Assembly: GCA_035610365.1 (NCBI GenBank)
Contig: CM069432.1
Location: 126,800,255 to 126,864,254, forward strand
DNA from: Aquatica leii
Taxonomy: Eukaryota > Arthropoda > Insecta > Coleoptera > Lampyridae
Direction: 5' to 3'
Length of the DNA: 64,000 nucleotides
In this document: positions 35,263 to 46,949 of the stretch, in pieces
How positions within the stretch are numbered: the first letter of the stretch is position 1
Layout: each line of letters starts with the position of its first letter
Made by a program: the position numbers and the translations under genes
The notes under the pieces: generated by a model
Database searches by the model: none
What the model saw: only the letters and a program-made list of their open reading frames with translations
What the model was told of the DNA's origin: nothing

Positions 35263-36176
35263 CAATTGATGACATAATTACATACAACTTATTACCAAAA
35301 CGTATTCCTACATAAACCATAGTTTGAAAAAGAAACTGTTTTCGGATAAACACATTTGAAAGAACTATAAAAACTCATTATAACTGTGTACAAAATAATG
35401 TAACACCATCTTAAAAAAGTAAAAACAAGCATAGACTTTAAAAGTTATAAATTATTTTGCGAAAACCGTCAATAACATAAGCAATAACATAAATGACCGC
35501 AAAATTATTCATAACTAATTACTCTAATGCATTTTTTTAATAGAATTATAGTTTTAAAAAAATGGAATTAAATATTTTACCACATAAAAAATAAAGTCAG
35601 AAAAATCAATACTATAATAATATGTAGAAAAGATTATTAAAAACTGTACTTACTAATACTCTTAAGATACAGAAACAACTACTCCTGTTTGACGTTATAA
35701 ATATTTTTCGCGTAATTTTCAATTGATGATATAATTACATACATTTAATTATCAAACCGTATTCCTTCATAAGCGATACTTTGAAAAAGAAACTGTTTTC
35801 GAATAAAATATTTTGTACTATAAGAACTTATTATAACAGTGTAAAAAAAATGTTATAGAGCACCATCTTAAAAAATTAAATACAAGCAAAAATTTTAAAA
35901 GTTATAAATTATTTTGTGAAAACCATCAATAACATAAGCAATAAACATAAATGACCGCGTAATTACTCATAACTAATTACTCTAATGCATTTTTTTAATA
36001 GAATTATAGTTTTAAAAAAAATGGAATTAAATATTTTACCACACAAAAAAATAAATTCAGAAAAATCAATACTATAATAATATGTAGCAAAGATTATTAA
36101 AAAACTGTACTTACTAAAAAAGTAAACGTTTTACTTACACTATACAAGTTAAATAGGTATTTAATTTAGAAATCAA
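35263..36176 (-). repeat. 457-bp tandem unit, two copies in the left arm
   Basis: CAATTGATGA.ATAATTACATAC at 35263 recurs at 35720, a period of 457 bp. The following text (TTGAAAAAGAAACTGTTTTCG, CACCATCTTAAAAAA, AACATAAGCAATAACATAAATGACC, ACTCTAATGCATTTTTTTAATAG) repeats in order. The right arm has one unit only. The unit shares sequence with the region that contains the 60-nt exon. Confidence 0.85.
35654..35686 (-). pseudogene. Decayed copy of the 60-nt exon inside the tandem unit
   Basis: The minus strand reads CTGTATCTTAAGAGTATTA followed by GTAAGTACAG, parallel to the end of the intact exon (CTGTATCTTACGAGTATTG then GTAAGTACAA). A TAA in the exon frame shows that it is not used as coding sequence. 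It indicates past duplication of an exon together with its intron. The right arm lacks the unit that carries it. Confidence 0.55.
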
Positions 36177-37737
36177 TTTTTTAACTATGATTTAAAACCT
36201 AACGTTCAAAACTTCAAGTTATTTTTTTTTAAATTTAGTTTAAACGTTTAAAGTGAAACATTATCAAAATTATTGAAAGAAATGTTTAGCAAAAATCTTT
36301 ACGAGTTTTAAAGAATGTAAAACATTTTAAAGTTGACTTTTGTTTAGTTATAATTAATCAATGTAAAATCTTAAAACAACACTTCAAAAATATTTGTTTT
36401 TAATTTGTATTTCATACTAATGTTTCAACTTTAGAATGATAAATAAGAAAACTTGAATGATTTAAATAATTAGCAGATTTTTTTTTTTAAAGAAAAACAA
36501 ATAACTTTAAAATGTTGCAGAAAGCAAAATATGTAAAAATTGTGTGTATTGGAAATTTTCATTAATGAATGTAAGATTCCAAAAGTAGGTAATGTTGCTC
36601 ATTAATCTAACGGTTTTAACTTATGTCAAATATTTTTTTTACAATCGCTTATATTTTTAATATGAATCTTTACAGTGTTAAAAAATAAAATATTTCAATA
36701 CAGCAAATATTAAAATATTGGATTTCAAATTATTGATAATCGCTTCATAATTATAGTGACAAGTTAGCTAATAAAATCTTCATTTTATTTTTGATAACGA
36801 GTAATTGCTTATGTAGAAAGCCAGTAATTAATGTAATAGTAATGATTATGTAATTATCGTGACAAATTCTAGAAATTAAGTAAAATTGTTCGAAAGTATT
36901 TTTATGTAGTACATAAAAAGGATACTGTTTACAATTAATCTTGATTTGTAATATAAAAATTATTCATGTTGAGAAGCAGAAAGAAAAGAAAAACCGAAAG
37001 GGTAAATATTGCACTCGGACACTATACTAAAAAATCATGTACCTTTGTTAACGATAACGTGTAATATGACTTATACACAAAACAATTCTAGCATTTCGCA
37101 CATTCTATTGCGCAGACAAACGGCATTTAAAGCTAGATTTTATCTATAAGAAAAAAAGAATACATATCAACAATAATCAAAACAAAGAACTACACAACGC
37201 AACAAAAACATTTATATAGGAATTGCATGTTGTTATTAAAAAATCTACTCGTGCACATTTTAACACGAATGATTCACAAATTAACCTAAACCCAATTAAC
37301 ATTTTTTTCTCTACCACAAAAACAAGAAATGTTATTTTATTACTAAAGACTTACGTACAAACAAACAAGTAATGCAAATTACTGCAGATCAAACATTAAT
37401 TGTAAAACTAAACTGAATTACAATTGTATTTGTTTAAGCTGTATTGTAGCTAAAATTCTAAATTTTAAGTATTGTTACTAATAAAAGTTTCCTTATAACA
37501 AACAAAAAATTCACAATTACAAGTAACGCAAACTAAATATTACAAAACGAATAGTTAACTAGAACAAAAAGATAAACGTCTTGAATTCGTTAATAACACC
37601 AGTATACTTTTTTAACAAATAAAAATATTAGTAACAACATTATTGAAACAATAAAGATTATTTGAGTAACATACTATTGAATTTCATTTGTTAACAAAAA
37701 TTTTGATGAACAGTTTAAAACTTATTTTATATAAAAA

Positions 37738-37998
37738 TTATCTAAAAACTGTTTAAATCGGTTTGTAAATATTATAACGTTACAATTACTTAAGATTACA
37801 AGCAAAAAAAAATGTTATTCGAAAACAATACATATAGAAATAAATGTTTGTAACAAGTTTAGAACACGTTTGAAGATAGTGAATAACTTGAAGACTTATT
37901 TTACACCTCAACTAGACAATGTAGAAAAATGTGGTAATTTTCACGATTTTATTGAAAATGTAGTATACTGCTTAACTAATAAAGGAGAAACCAAATGA
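37738..37998 (+). other. 86-codon open stretch without ATG in left arm, significance unknown
   Basis: The plus strand is open from 37738 to the TGA at 37996-37998. It ends NVEKCGNFHDFIENVVYCL followed by TNKGETK. The residue make-up is more protein-like than that of neighbouring frames. In the mirrored right-arm copy an extra base in an A-run and other changes break the frame, so it is not conserved between arms. It might be a relic of a transposase: FHDFIE loosely recalls FHNFIEGFEDFG of the THAP transposase at 12.8 kb. This is a weak observation. Confidence 0.25.
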
Positions 37999-40080
37999 AA
38001 ATATTAATCAGTTTTGGAAAAAACACGTGATTACTAACAAATAAACTTTTTATTTAACGATTAACAGAAAAGAAAGAAAACATTTTTAACAAAACCTATA
38101 AGCAAAATAAAGTTAAATAAGTAAATAAAGAAAACGTGTAAAATTAAAAATTTTCCTTGTACAATTTTAGTTGTAGTTATAGTAATTACAGTGAATAACA
38201 ATGTAATTAATGACTAAGGAAAGCCACAAAAATATTTTTAACAAAAACTATCTATCAATTTTGTTTTAAACGATTATAATTAGATACTTTTATATCATAA
38301 TCTTAAGAAACAAATAAAAAAATTATTAAAAGCGCAAGAAAAGCAATAGGAATTTACTGGAGTTATTAGAAGTAAAAGAAAAAAAAACTTTTGTCAATGT
38401 TTATAATTACTTAGTCATGCTGAAATAGAAAATGAAGAATCATTAAGAATATAATTTTAACAAAAACTATTTAGCAATTTAGTTTTTTTTTGTTCAAATA
38501 ATTAAAATTAGATACTCTAATAGGTACCATAATCTCAATCAGTAAACAAATAAATTATATATTTTTTAATGGACAAAAGCAATACATGTACAAACTGTAA
38601 AAGAAAAAGTAAACATAAAGCAAAGTTTCAAAGAATAAGAGAAGGAAGGAAACTACGTAGAATATAGAATATATGTTCTAATAAAACTTGTTTTATAGTA
38701 AATGGTGTTATTGTTTAATTAAAAATTTTAAACTTACGAGTTTTTAAACGTAGTCTAGGTTTTTTGTCAAATAATAAATTACAATCAAAAATATCTAGAA
38801 ACATTTGAATGTAAATAAGCTTATATTTTTAATTTTGTCATTCGTTCAAAATTAAATAATTGTTTAAAAGATTGTAACTAAGAAAAAAGAAAACGTTTAG
38901 TTATATCTGACACTTTTCATATTTTTTTTTTTGGTTTGACAGGTTTTACATTACATTTTTACTAAATTAATTCAAACTGAATCTGTTTAAGCAATAACCG
39001 ATATCTAGTTTATTAACCTAGAATTTTGTATTGAGAAGCAAGTTCGAGATATTCACAAACGAATAGACTTGTTTATAATTTCAATTTTTGTACTAAGATT
39101 TTTCTTTTGTGTGATGTCATCTTAATAACATACTTTGTTCCACGGGTGCACTAGTGTAAAACGTTATTTAAATATTATAATACGTTTTTACAATTTAAGA
39201 ATTTTTAAACTTAAAGTATTAGCTCTATGGGCACCTACGTAACGTTTAAATTTCTTCTGAAAGTTAATGTTACGAATAATTATTATTAAAATCAAACTTT
39301 ATTAAAAATAGAAAACAAAATTACAAAACCATTTTAATACGCAAAGCAAAACTTATATACACATTGTCACTTAATCTATTGTAAACAATTACGAACACAT
39401 TCATTTATAAATTTACTTTGTACATACGAGGTAAATTTATTAAATGTCATCTTAAGTTGGTAGTAGTGTATTTAAAAGTTAATAAATAAATCATTAAAAG
39501 ATATGCTGTAACGTTTCATAAACATTTAGCGTCACTTTGAATTATAAAAGATAGGGGATACAAAATAGAGCTACGCAAACCAAAGCAATTGGTCTCCAAT
39601 CCGCAGTGGCGGACAACTAAAGCTATAACAGGACTACTTTTTTAACAATTATGAAAATTTTATTGTCTACACCAACGGCCCTTGGATGTTTATGTTACCT
39701 TTTATAATTTTCTATATAATTTATTAGTTAATATAATGTATGAAACCGTTTTAGTAGTTATTTTTATGACTAACTGCTTTCTTACATTTATAAAAATTTA
39801 CATACAACATAACTGGTAATTTTTGTTTACTTTTGTAAGCTTTAGTCTAAATTTCTTTGTTCTGTTATTACTGTTGCAATGAAAAACTGTACGAACCATA
39901 ATTCTAGCAAATGATAAATTACGTTCAAACAAGATTTATTTAAAATATGTATTTAAAATGAAATAACGATACACAACTTGTTGCAAACTAGAGCAATGGC
40001 AATCAGACACTACCATATATGACGCGCAGTAAGTCGATTTCAAATTTTTATCTTCCATAATTTGACAATAATTAATTTAA

Positions 40081-41002
40081 AAAATATTACATGCTGAAGC
40101 GTTTAAGGCTTTGTATGACTAATAACTTATTTAGCTGTTAAGTTTAAAAAATAGGAAAAACTAAACATTTAATTACTAAATCATATAATTAGATTCTGAT
40201 GATAGTAATAACTCATATTAAAAAATTAAACTTGAACGATGTTAAGAAATATAATTGTCAAGGGCTTTAATGACCACAATAATATTACCTATTGGCTATT
40301 ACTGACACAAAATAAGTAATTTTCAAAAAATTAATTTTATGTTTTAATTATAAGTTGCTTTAATTTTTATGTTTTCAATAAAACGACGCAATCAAAATTA
40401 TTTTTAACGTTATTAGTGTTATTAAAATTTTATAGTAAAGTTTGTTATTAGAAAATCAATTGTAAAATTAAAAAGAAAATAATAAAACAGTTTAAAATAA
40501 GAAATAGATAACAATTTTAGGTAAGTTATTGCAAAATTACAGAGACAAACTGTGTTTTAATGCATTTATATTATATAAAATTTATATAAAGTTTTTACAA
40601 GTTGGATGCTGACATGTCAAATTTTTGAAAATCACGCTGGAATTGTATTCATGGCGAATTAAAAAACAATACAAATTTTAATTCATTGTTTTTTGGTAGT
40701 GCAATTAAACTTAACTTCTTTAAATATTTTTTACTTGTGTTAATGTTATTTACTACACCTAAACTTCAACACTTTTCGGAGAATCACCCTCACTATTATT
40801 GTAATAATCTAACCACACTTATAAGTTTTTGGATTTTACATCTAAAAGATTGTATTAAGGTTAATGATAACGCTTATTTAAAATAATAAGATTTGCAATT
40901 TATTAGTCTAATTATTATAAACGTGAGGTTATATTAACATATAAGAAGTAAGGTTAGCTTATTACAAATATTACGTTAGTTGGTAAAACCTCTTAAGTGT
41001 AA
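40081..41002. other. Spacer between the arms, 922 bp
   Basis: Single-copy A+T-rich sequence. A 66-codon frame at 40686-40886 has a hydrophobic run (FFKYFLLVLMLF) that could pass for a signal or membrane segment. Nothing supports it as a gene. If the whole palindrome is one element, this is its unique core. Confidence 0.6.
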
Positions 41003-44000
41003 TTTAAATTAATTATTGTCAAACTCTTACATTATGGAAGATAAGAATTTGAAATCGACTTACTGCGCGTCATATATGGTAGTGTCTGATTGCCATTGCT
41101 CTAGTTTGCAACAAGTTGTGTATCGTTATTTCATTTTAAATACATATTTTAAATAAATCTTGTTTGAACGTAATTTATCATTTGCTAGAATTATGGTTCG
41201 TACAGTTTTTCATTGCAACAGTAATAACAGAACAAAGAAATTTAGACTAAAGCTTACAAAAGTAAACAAAAATTACTAGTTATGTTGTATGTAAATTTTT
41301 ATAAATGTAAGAAAGCAGTTAGTCATAAAAATAACTACTAAAACGGTTTCATACATTATATTAACTAATAAATTATATAGAAAATTATAAAAGGTAACAT
41401 AAACATCCAAGGGCCGTTAGTGTAGACAATAAAATTTTCATAATTGTTAAAAAAGTAGTCCTGTTATAGCTTTAGTTGTCCGCCACTGCGGATTGGAGAC
41501 CAATTGCTTTGGTTTGCGTAGCTCTATTTTGTATCCCCTATCTTTTATAATTCAAAGTGACGCTAAATGTTTCTGAAACGTTACAGCATATCTTTTAATG
41601 ATTTATTTATTAACTTTTAAATACACTACTACCAACTTAAGATGACATTTAATAAATTTACCTCGTATGTACAAAGTAAATTTATAAATGAATGTGTTCG
41701 TAATTGTTTACAATAGATTAAGTGACAATGTGTATATAAGTTTTGCTTTGCGTATTAAAATGGTTTTGTAATTTTGTTTTCTATTTTTAATAAAGTTTGA
41801 TTTTAATAATAATTATTCGTAACATTAACTTTAAGAAGAAATTTAAACGTTACGTAGGTGCCCATAGAGCTAATACTTTAAGTTTAAAAATTCTTAAATT
41901 GTAAAAACGTATTATAATATTTAAATAACGTTTTACACTAGTGCACCCGTGGAACAAAGTATGTTATTAAGATGACATCACACAAAAGAAAAATCTTAGT
42001 ACAAAAATTGAAATTATAAACAAGTCTATTCGTTTGTGAATATCTCGAACTTGCTTCTCAATACAAAATTCTAGGTTAATAAACTAGATATCGGTTATTG
42101 CTTAAACAGATTCAGTTTGAATTAATTTAGTAAAAATGTAATGTAAAACCTGTCAAACCAAAAAAAAAATATGAAAAGTGTCAGATATAACTAAACGTTT
42201 TCTTTTTTCTTAGTTACAATCTTTTAAACAATTATTTAATTTTGAACGAATGACAAAATTAAAAATATAAGCTTATTTACATTCAAATGTTTCTAGATAT
42301 TTTTGATTGTAATTTATTATTTGACAAAAAACCTAGACTACGTTTAAAAACTCGTAAGTTTAAAATTTTTAATTAAACAATAACACTATTTACTATAAAA
42401 CAAGTTTTATTAGAACATATATTCTATATTCTACGTAGTTTCCTTCCTTCTCTTATTCTTTGAAACTTTGCTTTATGTTTACTTTTTCTTTTACAGTTTG
42501 TACATGTATTGCTTTTTTGTCCATTAAAAAATATATAATTTATTTGTTTACTGATTGAGATTATGGTACCTATTAGAGTATCTAATTTTAATTATTTGAA
42601 CAAAAAAAACTAAATTGCTAAATAGTTTTTGTTAAAATTATATTCTTAATGATTCTTCATTTTCTATTTCAGCATGACTAAGTAATTATAAACATTGACA
42701 AAAGTTTTTTTTCTTTTACTTCTAATAACTCCAGTAAATTCCTATTGCTTTTCTTGCGCTTTTAATAATTTTTTTATTTGTTTCTTAAGATTATGATATA
42801 AAAGTATCTAATTATAATCGTTTAAAACAAAATTGATAGATAGTTTTTGTTAAAAATATTTTTGTGGCTTTCCTTAGTCATTAATTACATTGTTATTCAC
42901 TGTAATTACTATAACTACAACTAAAATTGTACAAGGAAAATTTTTAATTTTACACGTTTTCTTTATTTACTTATTTAACTTTATTTTGCTTGTAGGTTTT
43001 GTTAAAAATGTTTTCTTTCTTTTCTGTTAATCGTTAAATAAAAAGTTTATTTGTTAGTAATCACGTGTTTATTACAAAAATGATTAATATTTTCATTTGG
43101 TTTACCATTTATTAGTTAAGCAGTATACTACATTTTCAATAAAATCGTGAAAATTACCACATTTTTCTACATTGTCTAGTTGAGGTGTAAAATAAGTCTT
43201 CAAGTTATTCACTATCTTCAAACGTGTTCTAAACTTGTTACAAACATTTATTTCTATATGTATTGTTTTCGAATAACATTTTTTTTTTGCTTGTAATCTT
43301 AAGTAATTGTAACGTTATAATATTTACAAACCGATTTAAACAGTTTTTAGATAATTTTTATATAAAATAAGTTTTAAACTGTTCATCAAAATTTTTGTTA
43401 ACAAATGAAATTCAATAGTATGTTACTCAAATAATCTTTATTGTTTCAATAATGTTGTTACTAATATTTTTATTTGTTAAAAAAGTATACTGGTGTTATT
43501 AACGAATTCAAGACGTTTATCTTTTTGTTCTAGTTAACTATTCGTTTTGTAATATTTAGTTTGCGTTACTTGTAATTGTGAATTTTTTGTTTGTTATAAG
43601 GAAACTTTTATTAGTAACAATACTTAAAATTTAGAATTTTAGCTACAATACATCTTAAACAAATACAATTGTAATTCAGTTTAGTTTTACAATTAATGTT
43701 TGATCTGCAGTAATTTGCATTACTTGTTTGTTTGTACGTAAGTCTTTAGTAATAAAATAACATTTCTTGTTTTTGTGGTAGAGAAAAAAATGTTAATTGG
43801 GTTTAGGTTAATTTGTGAATCATTCGTGTTAAAATGTGCACGAGTAGATTTTTTAATAACAACATGCAATTCCTATATAAATGTTTTTGTTGCGTTGTGT
43901 AGTTCTTTGTTTTGATTATTGTTGATATGTATTCTTTTTTTCTTATAGATAAAATCTAGCTTTAAATGCCGTTTGTCTGCGCAATAGAATGTGCAAAATG

Positions 44001-45612
44001 CTAGAATTGTTTTGTGTATAAGTCATATTACACGTTATCGTTAACAAAAGGTACATGATTTTTTTTTTAGTATAGTGTCCGAGTGCAATATTTACCCTTT
44101 CGGTTTTTCTTTTCTTTCTGCTTCTCAACATGAATAATTTTTATATTACAAATCAAGATTAATTGTAAACAGTATCCTTTTTATGTACTACATAAAAATA
44201 CTTTTGAACAATTTTACTTAATTTCTAGAATTTGTCACGATAATTACATAATCATTACTATTACATTAATTACTGGCTTTCTACATAAGCAATTACTCGT
44301 TATCAAAAATAAAATGAAGATTTTATTAGCTAACTTGTCACTATAATTATGAAGCGATTATCAATAATTTGAAATCCAATATTTTAATATTTGCTGTATT
44401 GAAATATTTTATTTTTTAACACTGTAAAGATTCATATTAAAAATATAAGCGATTGTAAAAAAAATATTTGGCATAAGTTAAAACCGTTAGATTAATGAGC
44501 AACATTACCTACTTTTGGAATCTTACATTCATTAATGAAAATTTCCAATACACACAATTTTTACATATTTTGCTTTCTGCAACATTTTAAAGTTATTTGT
44601 TTTTCTTTAAAAAAAAAATCTGCTAATTATTTAAATCATTCAAGTTTTATTATTTATCATTCTAAAGTTGAAACATTAGTATGAAATACAAATTAAAAAC
44701 AAATATTTTTGAAGTGTTGTTTTAAGATTTTACATTGATTAATTATAACTAAACAAAAGTCAACTTTAAAATGTTTTACATTCTTTAAAACTCGTAAAGA
44801 TTTTTGCTAAACATTTCTTTCAATAATTTTGATAATGTTTCACTTTAAACGTTTAAACTAAATTTAAAAAAAAATAACTTGAAGTTTTTGAACGTTAGTT
44901 TTTAAATCATAGTTAAAAAATTGATTTCTAAATTAAATACCTATTTAACTTGTATAGTGTAAGTAAAACGTTTACCTTTTTAGTAAGTACAGTTTTTTAA
45001 TAATCTTTGCTACATATGTATTATTATAGTATTGATTTTTCTGACTTTATTTTTTTTGTGTGGTAAAATATTTAATTCCATTTTTTTTTAAACTATAATT
45101 CTATTAAAAAAATGCATTAGAGTAATTAGTTATGAATAATTTTGCGGTCATTTATGTTATTGCTTATGTTATTGACGGTTTTCGCAAAATAATTTATAAC
45201 TTTTAAAGTCTATGCTTGTTTTTACTTTTTTAAGAAGGTGTTACATTATTTTGTACACAGTTATAATGAGTTTTTATAGTTCTTTCAAATGTGTTTATCC
45301 GAAAACAGTTTCTTTTTCAAACTATGGTTTATGTAGGAATACGTTTTGGTAATAAGTTGTATGTAATTATGTCATCAATTGCTAACTACATGAAAATATT
45401 TATAGCGTCAAACATTTTTAATAATCTTTTCTAGAAATAGTACTGATTTTTTGTTATTTTAATTTTTTATGTGATTTCATATTTAATTCTAAATTATTCA
45501 AACTATATTTATTACTATCGATTGAAGAAGGATGCGTTTGCTTAAGTAATTATATCTAATTACATGGTCATTTACGTTAATGCCTGGCTTTCACAAAATA
45601 TGTTATTACCAG

Positions 45613-46360
45613 TAAAATTTCGGCGTGTGTCAGACAATATCCGAGCGTTATTCCTGTATCTTACGAGTATTGGTAAGTACAATTTTTATATAATCTTTTT
45701 TTTTACATACAGTAATGCTTTTTATGCAATTACATATTTAATTCCAACTGTGTAAAACTATATTTACAGCTAATGACAATTTTATTCATATGTTTGATAC
45801 CCACCGCTAGTACTGATTGCAAATAATTTTTTAGGTATAATTACTGCAATGGAAGGTTTACCCGTTCTAAGTAGTCCTCTCTTTGAATCGGAAAATATCT
45901 GTGAAAACTGCAGCGTTAATTTAGAGAACTCAGGTATAACATCCTTTATCTTTACTATGCACGTTAATATATGATTTTCACAGATCTTTTTAAAAGTTGC
46001 TGCATAGTGGCTACATCGCAAAGAGATTGGTGTACTCCATCTGCTAGAGGCATATATGAAGATGATTTGCCAAGTTGTCGCGCAAGACCTCCTCAAATAA
46101 AGGATCTATCAGGTTTTATGTCAGCTGATAGTGCCGATGATAGCATCATTAGCATTTCCTCGGAAGGTACGTACAAATACTTTTTATTGCTTACAACTTG
46201 AACAACTAACTATATTGCAGATGAAAAAGACGACAAAATGGAGGAAGACTTGGAAAAAAACTCTAAAATAGAAGCTATAATTGTACAAAACGAGTGGGAA
46301 GAACTTCCAGAAGGCGCATTAGAAATAATGTATTTTATAGAAGAGTTTATAATGAATTAA
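45613..46360 (+). CDS. Spliced gene of unknown function in right arm (3' exons)
   Basis: Mirror copy of the left-arm gene. Exons are 45613-45672, 45835-45933, 45984-46166 and 46221-46360. Acceptors are ACCAG, TTTTTTAG, TTTTCACAG and TATTGCAG; donors are GTAAGTAC, GTATAACA and GTACGTAC. All visible junctions are phase 1. The 99- and 183-nt exon translations are identical to the left copy, whereas intron positions differ in places (for example a two-base change near 45718). The two genes are transcribed away from each other toward the element ends. The true start is unknown. An ATG inside the 99-nt exon (45849, in ITAMEGLPV) could start a shorter protein of about 134 residues. Function is unknown. 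Confidence 0.65.
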
Positions 46361-46362
46361 AA

Positions 46363-46368
46363 AATAAA
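46363..46368 (+). terminator. Polyadenylation signal of the right-arm gene
   Basis: AATAAA begins two bases after the TAA stop of the spliced gene, followed by T-rich text. Confidence 0.6.
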
Positions 46369-46532
46369 GGTTTTTATATGTAGTTTTTATTGTTTTCAAA
46401 ACTATTTGTATAAAATTTTCTCATTTTTTCTTTTGTTACAAATCACGTTTTTCAACCCTGCTTTCAGTACTTTCATGTCATTTTTTTTTATATATCACTA
46501 TATTATTTACAATTCACCGTTTTGATTCAACT

Positions 46533-46604
46533 GTTTGCGTAGGCCAGTGGTTACGGTCGCCGCTTTGTAATCAAGAAGCCCGGGTTCAAATCCAGGTACA
46601 CCCA
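46533..46604 (+). tRNA. tRNA-like sequence (degenerate, Thr-like or SINE head), right arm
   Basis: Mirror copy of 34039-34110 with the same A- and B-box-like sequences and unpaired acceptor ends. It is followed by CAGC and a run of seven T, a possible RNA polymerase III stop. Beyond it, related words repeat (AAAATTACCA.TTA.GCGATGA at about 46664 and 46702). Confidence 0.5.
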
Positions 46605-46729
46605 CAGCTTTTTTTAAATAAAAATACTTCTCGCTCGAATCATGGGACTTCATGACGCATAAAAAATTACCAGTTACGCGATGACGCACGACGCAATCAA
46701 AATTACCAATTATGCGATGATGTAACAAT

Positions 46730-46851
46730 GTGAGAGAGAGAGAAAAAAATGTGTGAGAAAGAAAAAAATGTGTGAGAGAGAAAAAAATGTGTGAGAGAGA
46801 AAAAAATGTGTGAGAGAGAAAAAAATTCATTGTGAGAGAGAGAGAAAAAAA
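46730..46851 (-). repeat. GAGAGAAAAAAATGTGTGA minisatellite, right arm
   Basis: Mirror of 33795-33926, with about five units and small differences in unit order and length. Confidence 0.9.
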
Positions 46852-46943
46852 ACTTTCCCAAAAATACAGTCACCCACGTTTCTTCCGAGGTCACAGTAAT
46901 TAAATTTCATGCCCTGAGGGTTTGGTGTCCGCCCCTTTCTACT

Positions 46944-46949
46944 TTTGTG
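46944..46949 (+). other. Target-site duplication TTTGTG, right copy
   Basis: Direct repeat of 33690-33695, immediately after the terminal CTACT. Confidence 0.7.

Larger units (their letters stand above)
33696..40080 (+). repeat. Left arm of the giant inverted repeat (6385 bp)
   Basis: From the outer end inward it holds a CT-rich minisatellite, a tRNA-like sequence, the spliced gene read outward on the minus strand, two copies of a 457-bp tandem unit, and about 4 kb of A+T-rich DNA with short repeats. A small hAT-like end (CAGTGGCGGACAACT, about 39604) is also present and mirrored in the right arm. Confidence 0.92.
33696..46943. mobile_element. Giant inverted-repeat element, 13.25 kb, termini AGTAG...CTACT
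   Basis: The sequence from 33696 to 40080 is repeated in inverse orientation from 46943 back to 41003. Paired landmarks include the terminal AGTAGAAAGGGGCGGACACC, the CT minisatellite, the tRNA-like sequence, four exons and the innermost CGCAGTAAGTCGATTTC (40025 against 41067). The coordinate sum of paired bases is about 80,640 in the outer third and about 81,092 in the inner part. The step is explained by one extra 457-bp unit in the left arm. Mismatches elsewhere are sparse. The unit is flanked by TTTGTG on both sides, so the arms and the 922-bp spacer seem to have inserted together. AG...CT termini with a 6-bp duplication recall Polinton/Maverick elements, but no polymerase, integrase or capsid genes are seen. 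Confidence 0.8.
41003..46943 (-). repeat. Right arm of the giant inverted repeat (5941 bp)
   Basis: Mirror image of 33696-40080, lacking one 457-bp unit. Order from the inner end: a 40-codon frame at 41034-41156 (MEDKNLKSTYCASYMVV), long A+T-rich DNA, one 457-bp unit near 44990-45420, the spliced gene on the plus strand, the tRNA-like sequence and the minisatellite. A third, more distant relative of the exon-bearing unit may lie at 44235-44300 (TAATTACATAATCATTAC ... ACTGGCTTTC). Confidence 0.92.

Noticed and set aside
40686..40886. Spacer frame as a secreted or membrane protein
   Set aside because: The hydrophobic run is expected from T-rich DNA, and there is no supporting structure or homology.
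33696..46943. Identification as a Polinton/Maverick
   Set aside because: Termini and duplication length are compatible, but no DNA polymerase B, integrase, protease, ATPase or capsid gene can be seen, and arms of 6 kb are far longer than usual.
33690..46949. The giant palindrome as a pure assembly artefact
   Set aside because: The arms differ by a 457-bp unit, minisatellite layout and scattered substitutions, and the outer flanks differ except for the 6-bp direct repeat. An artefact would normally give identical arms. Long reads are still needed.
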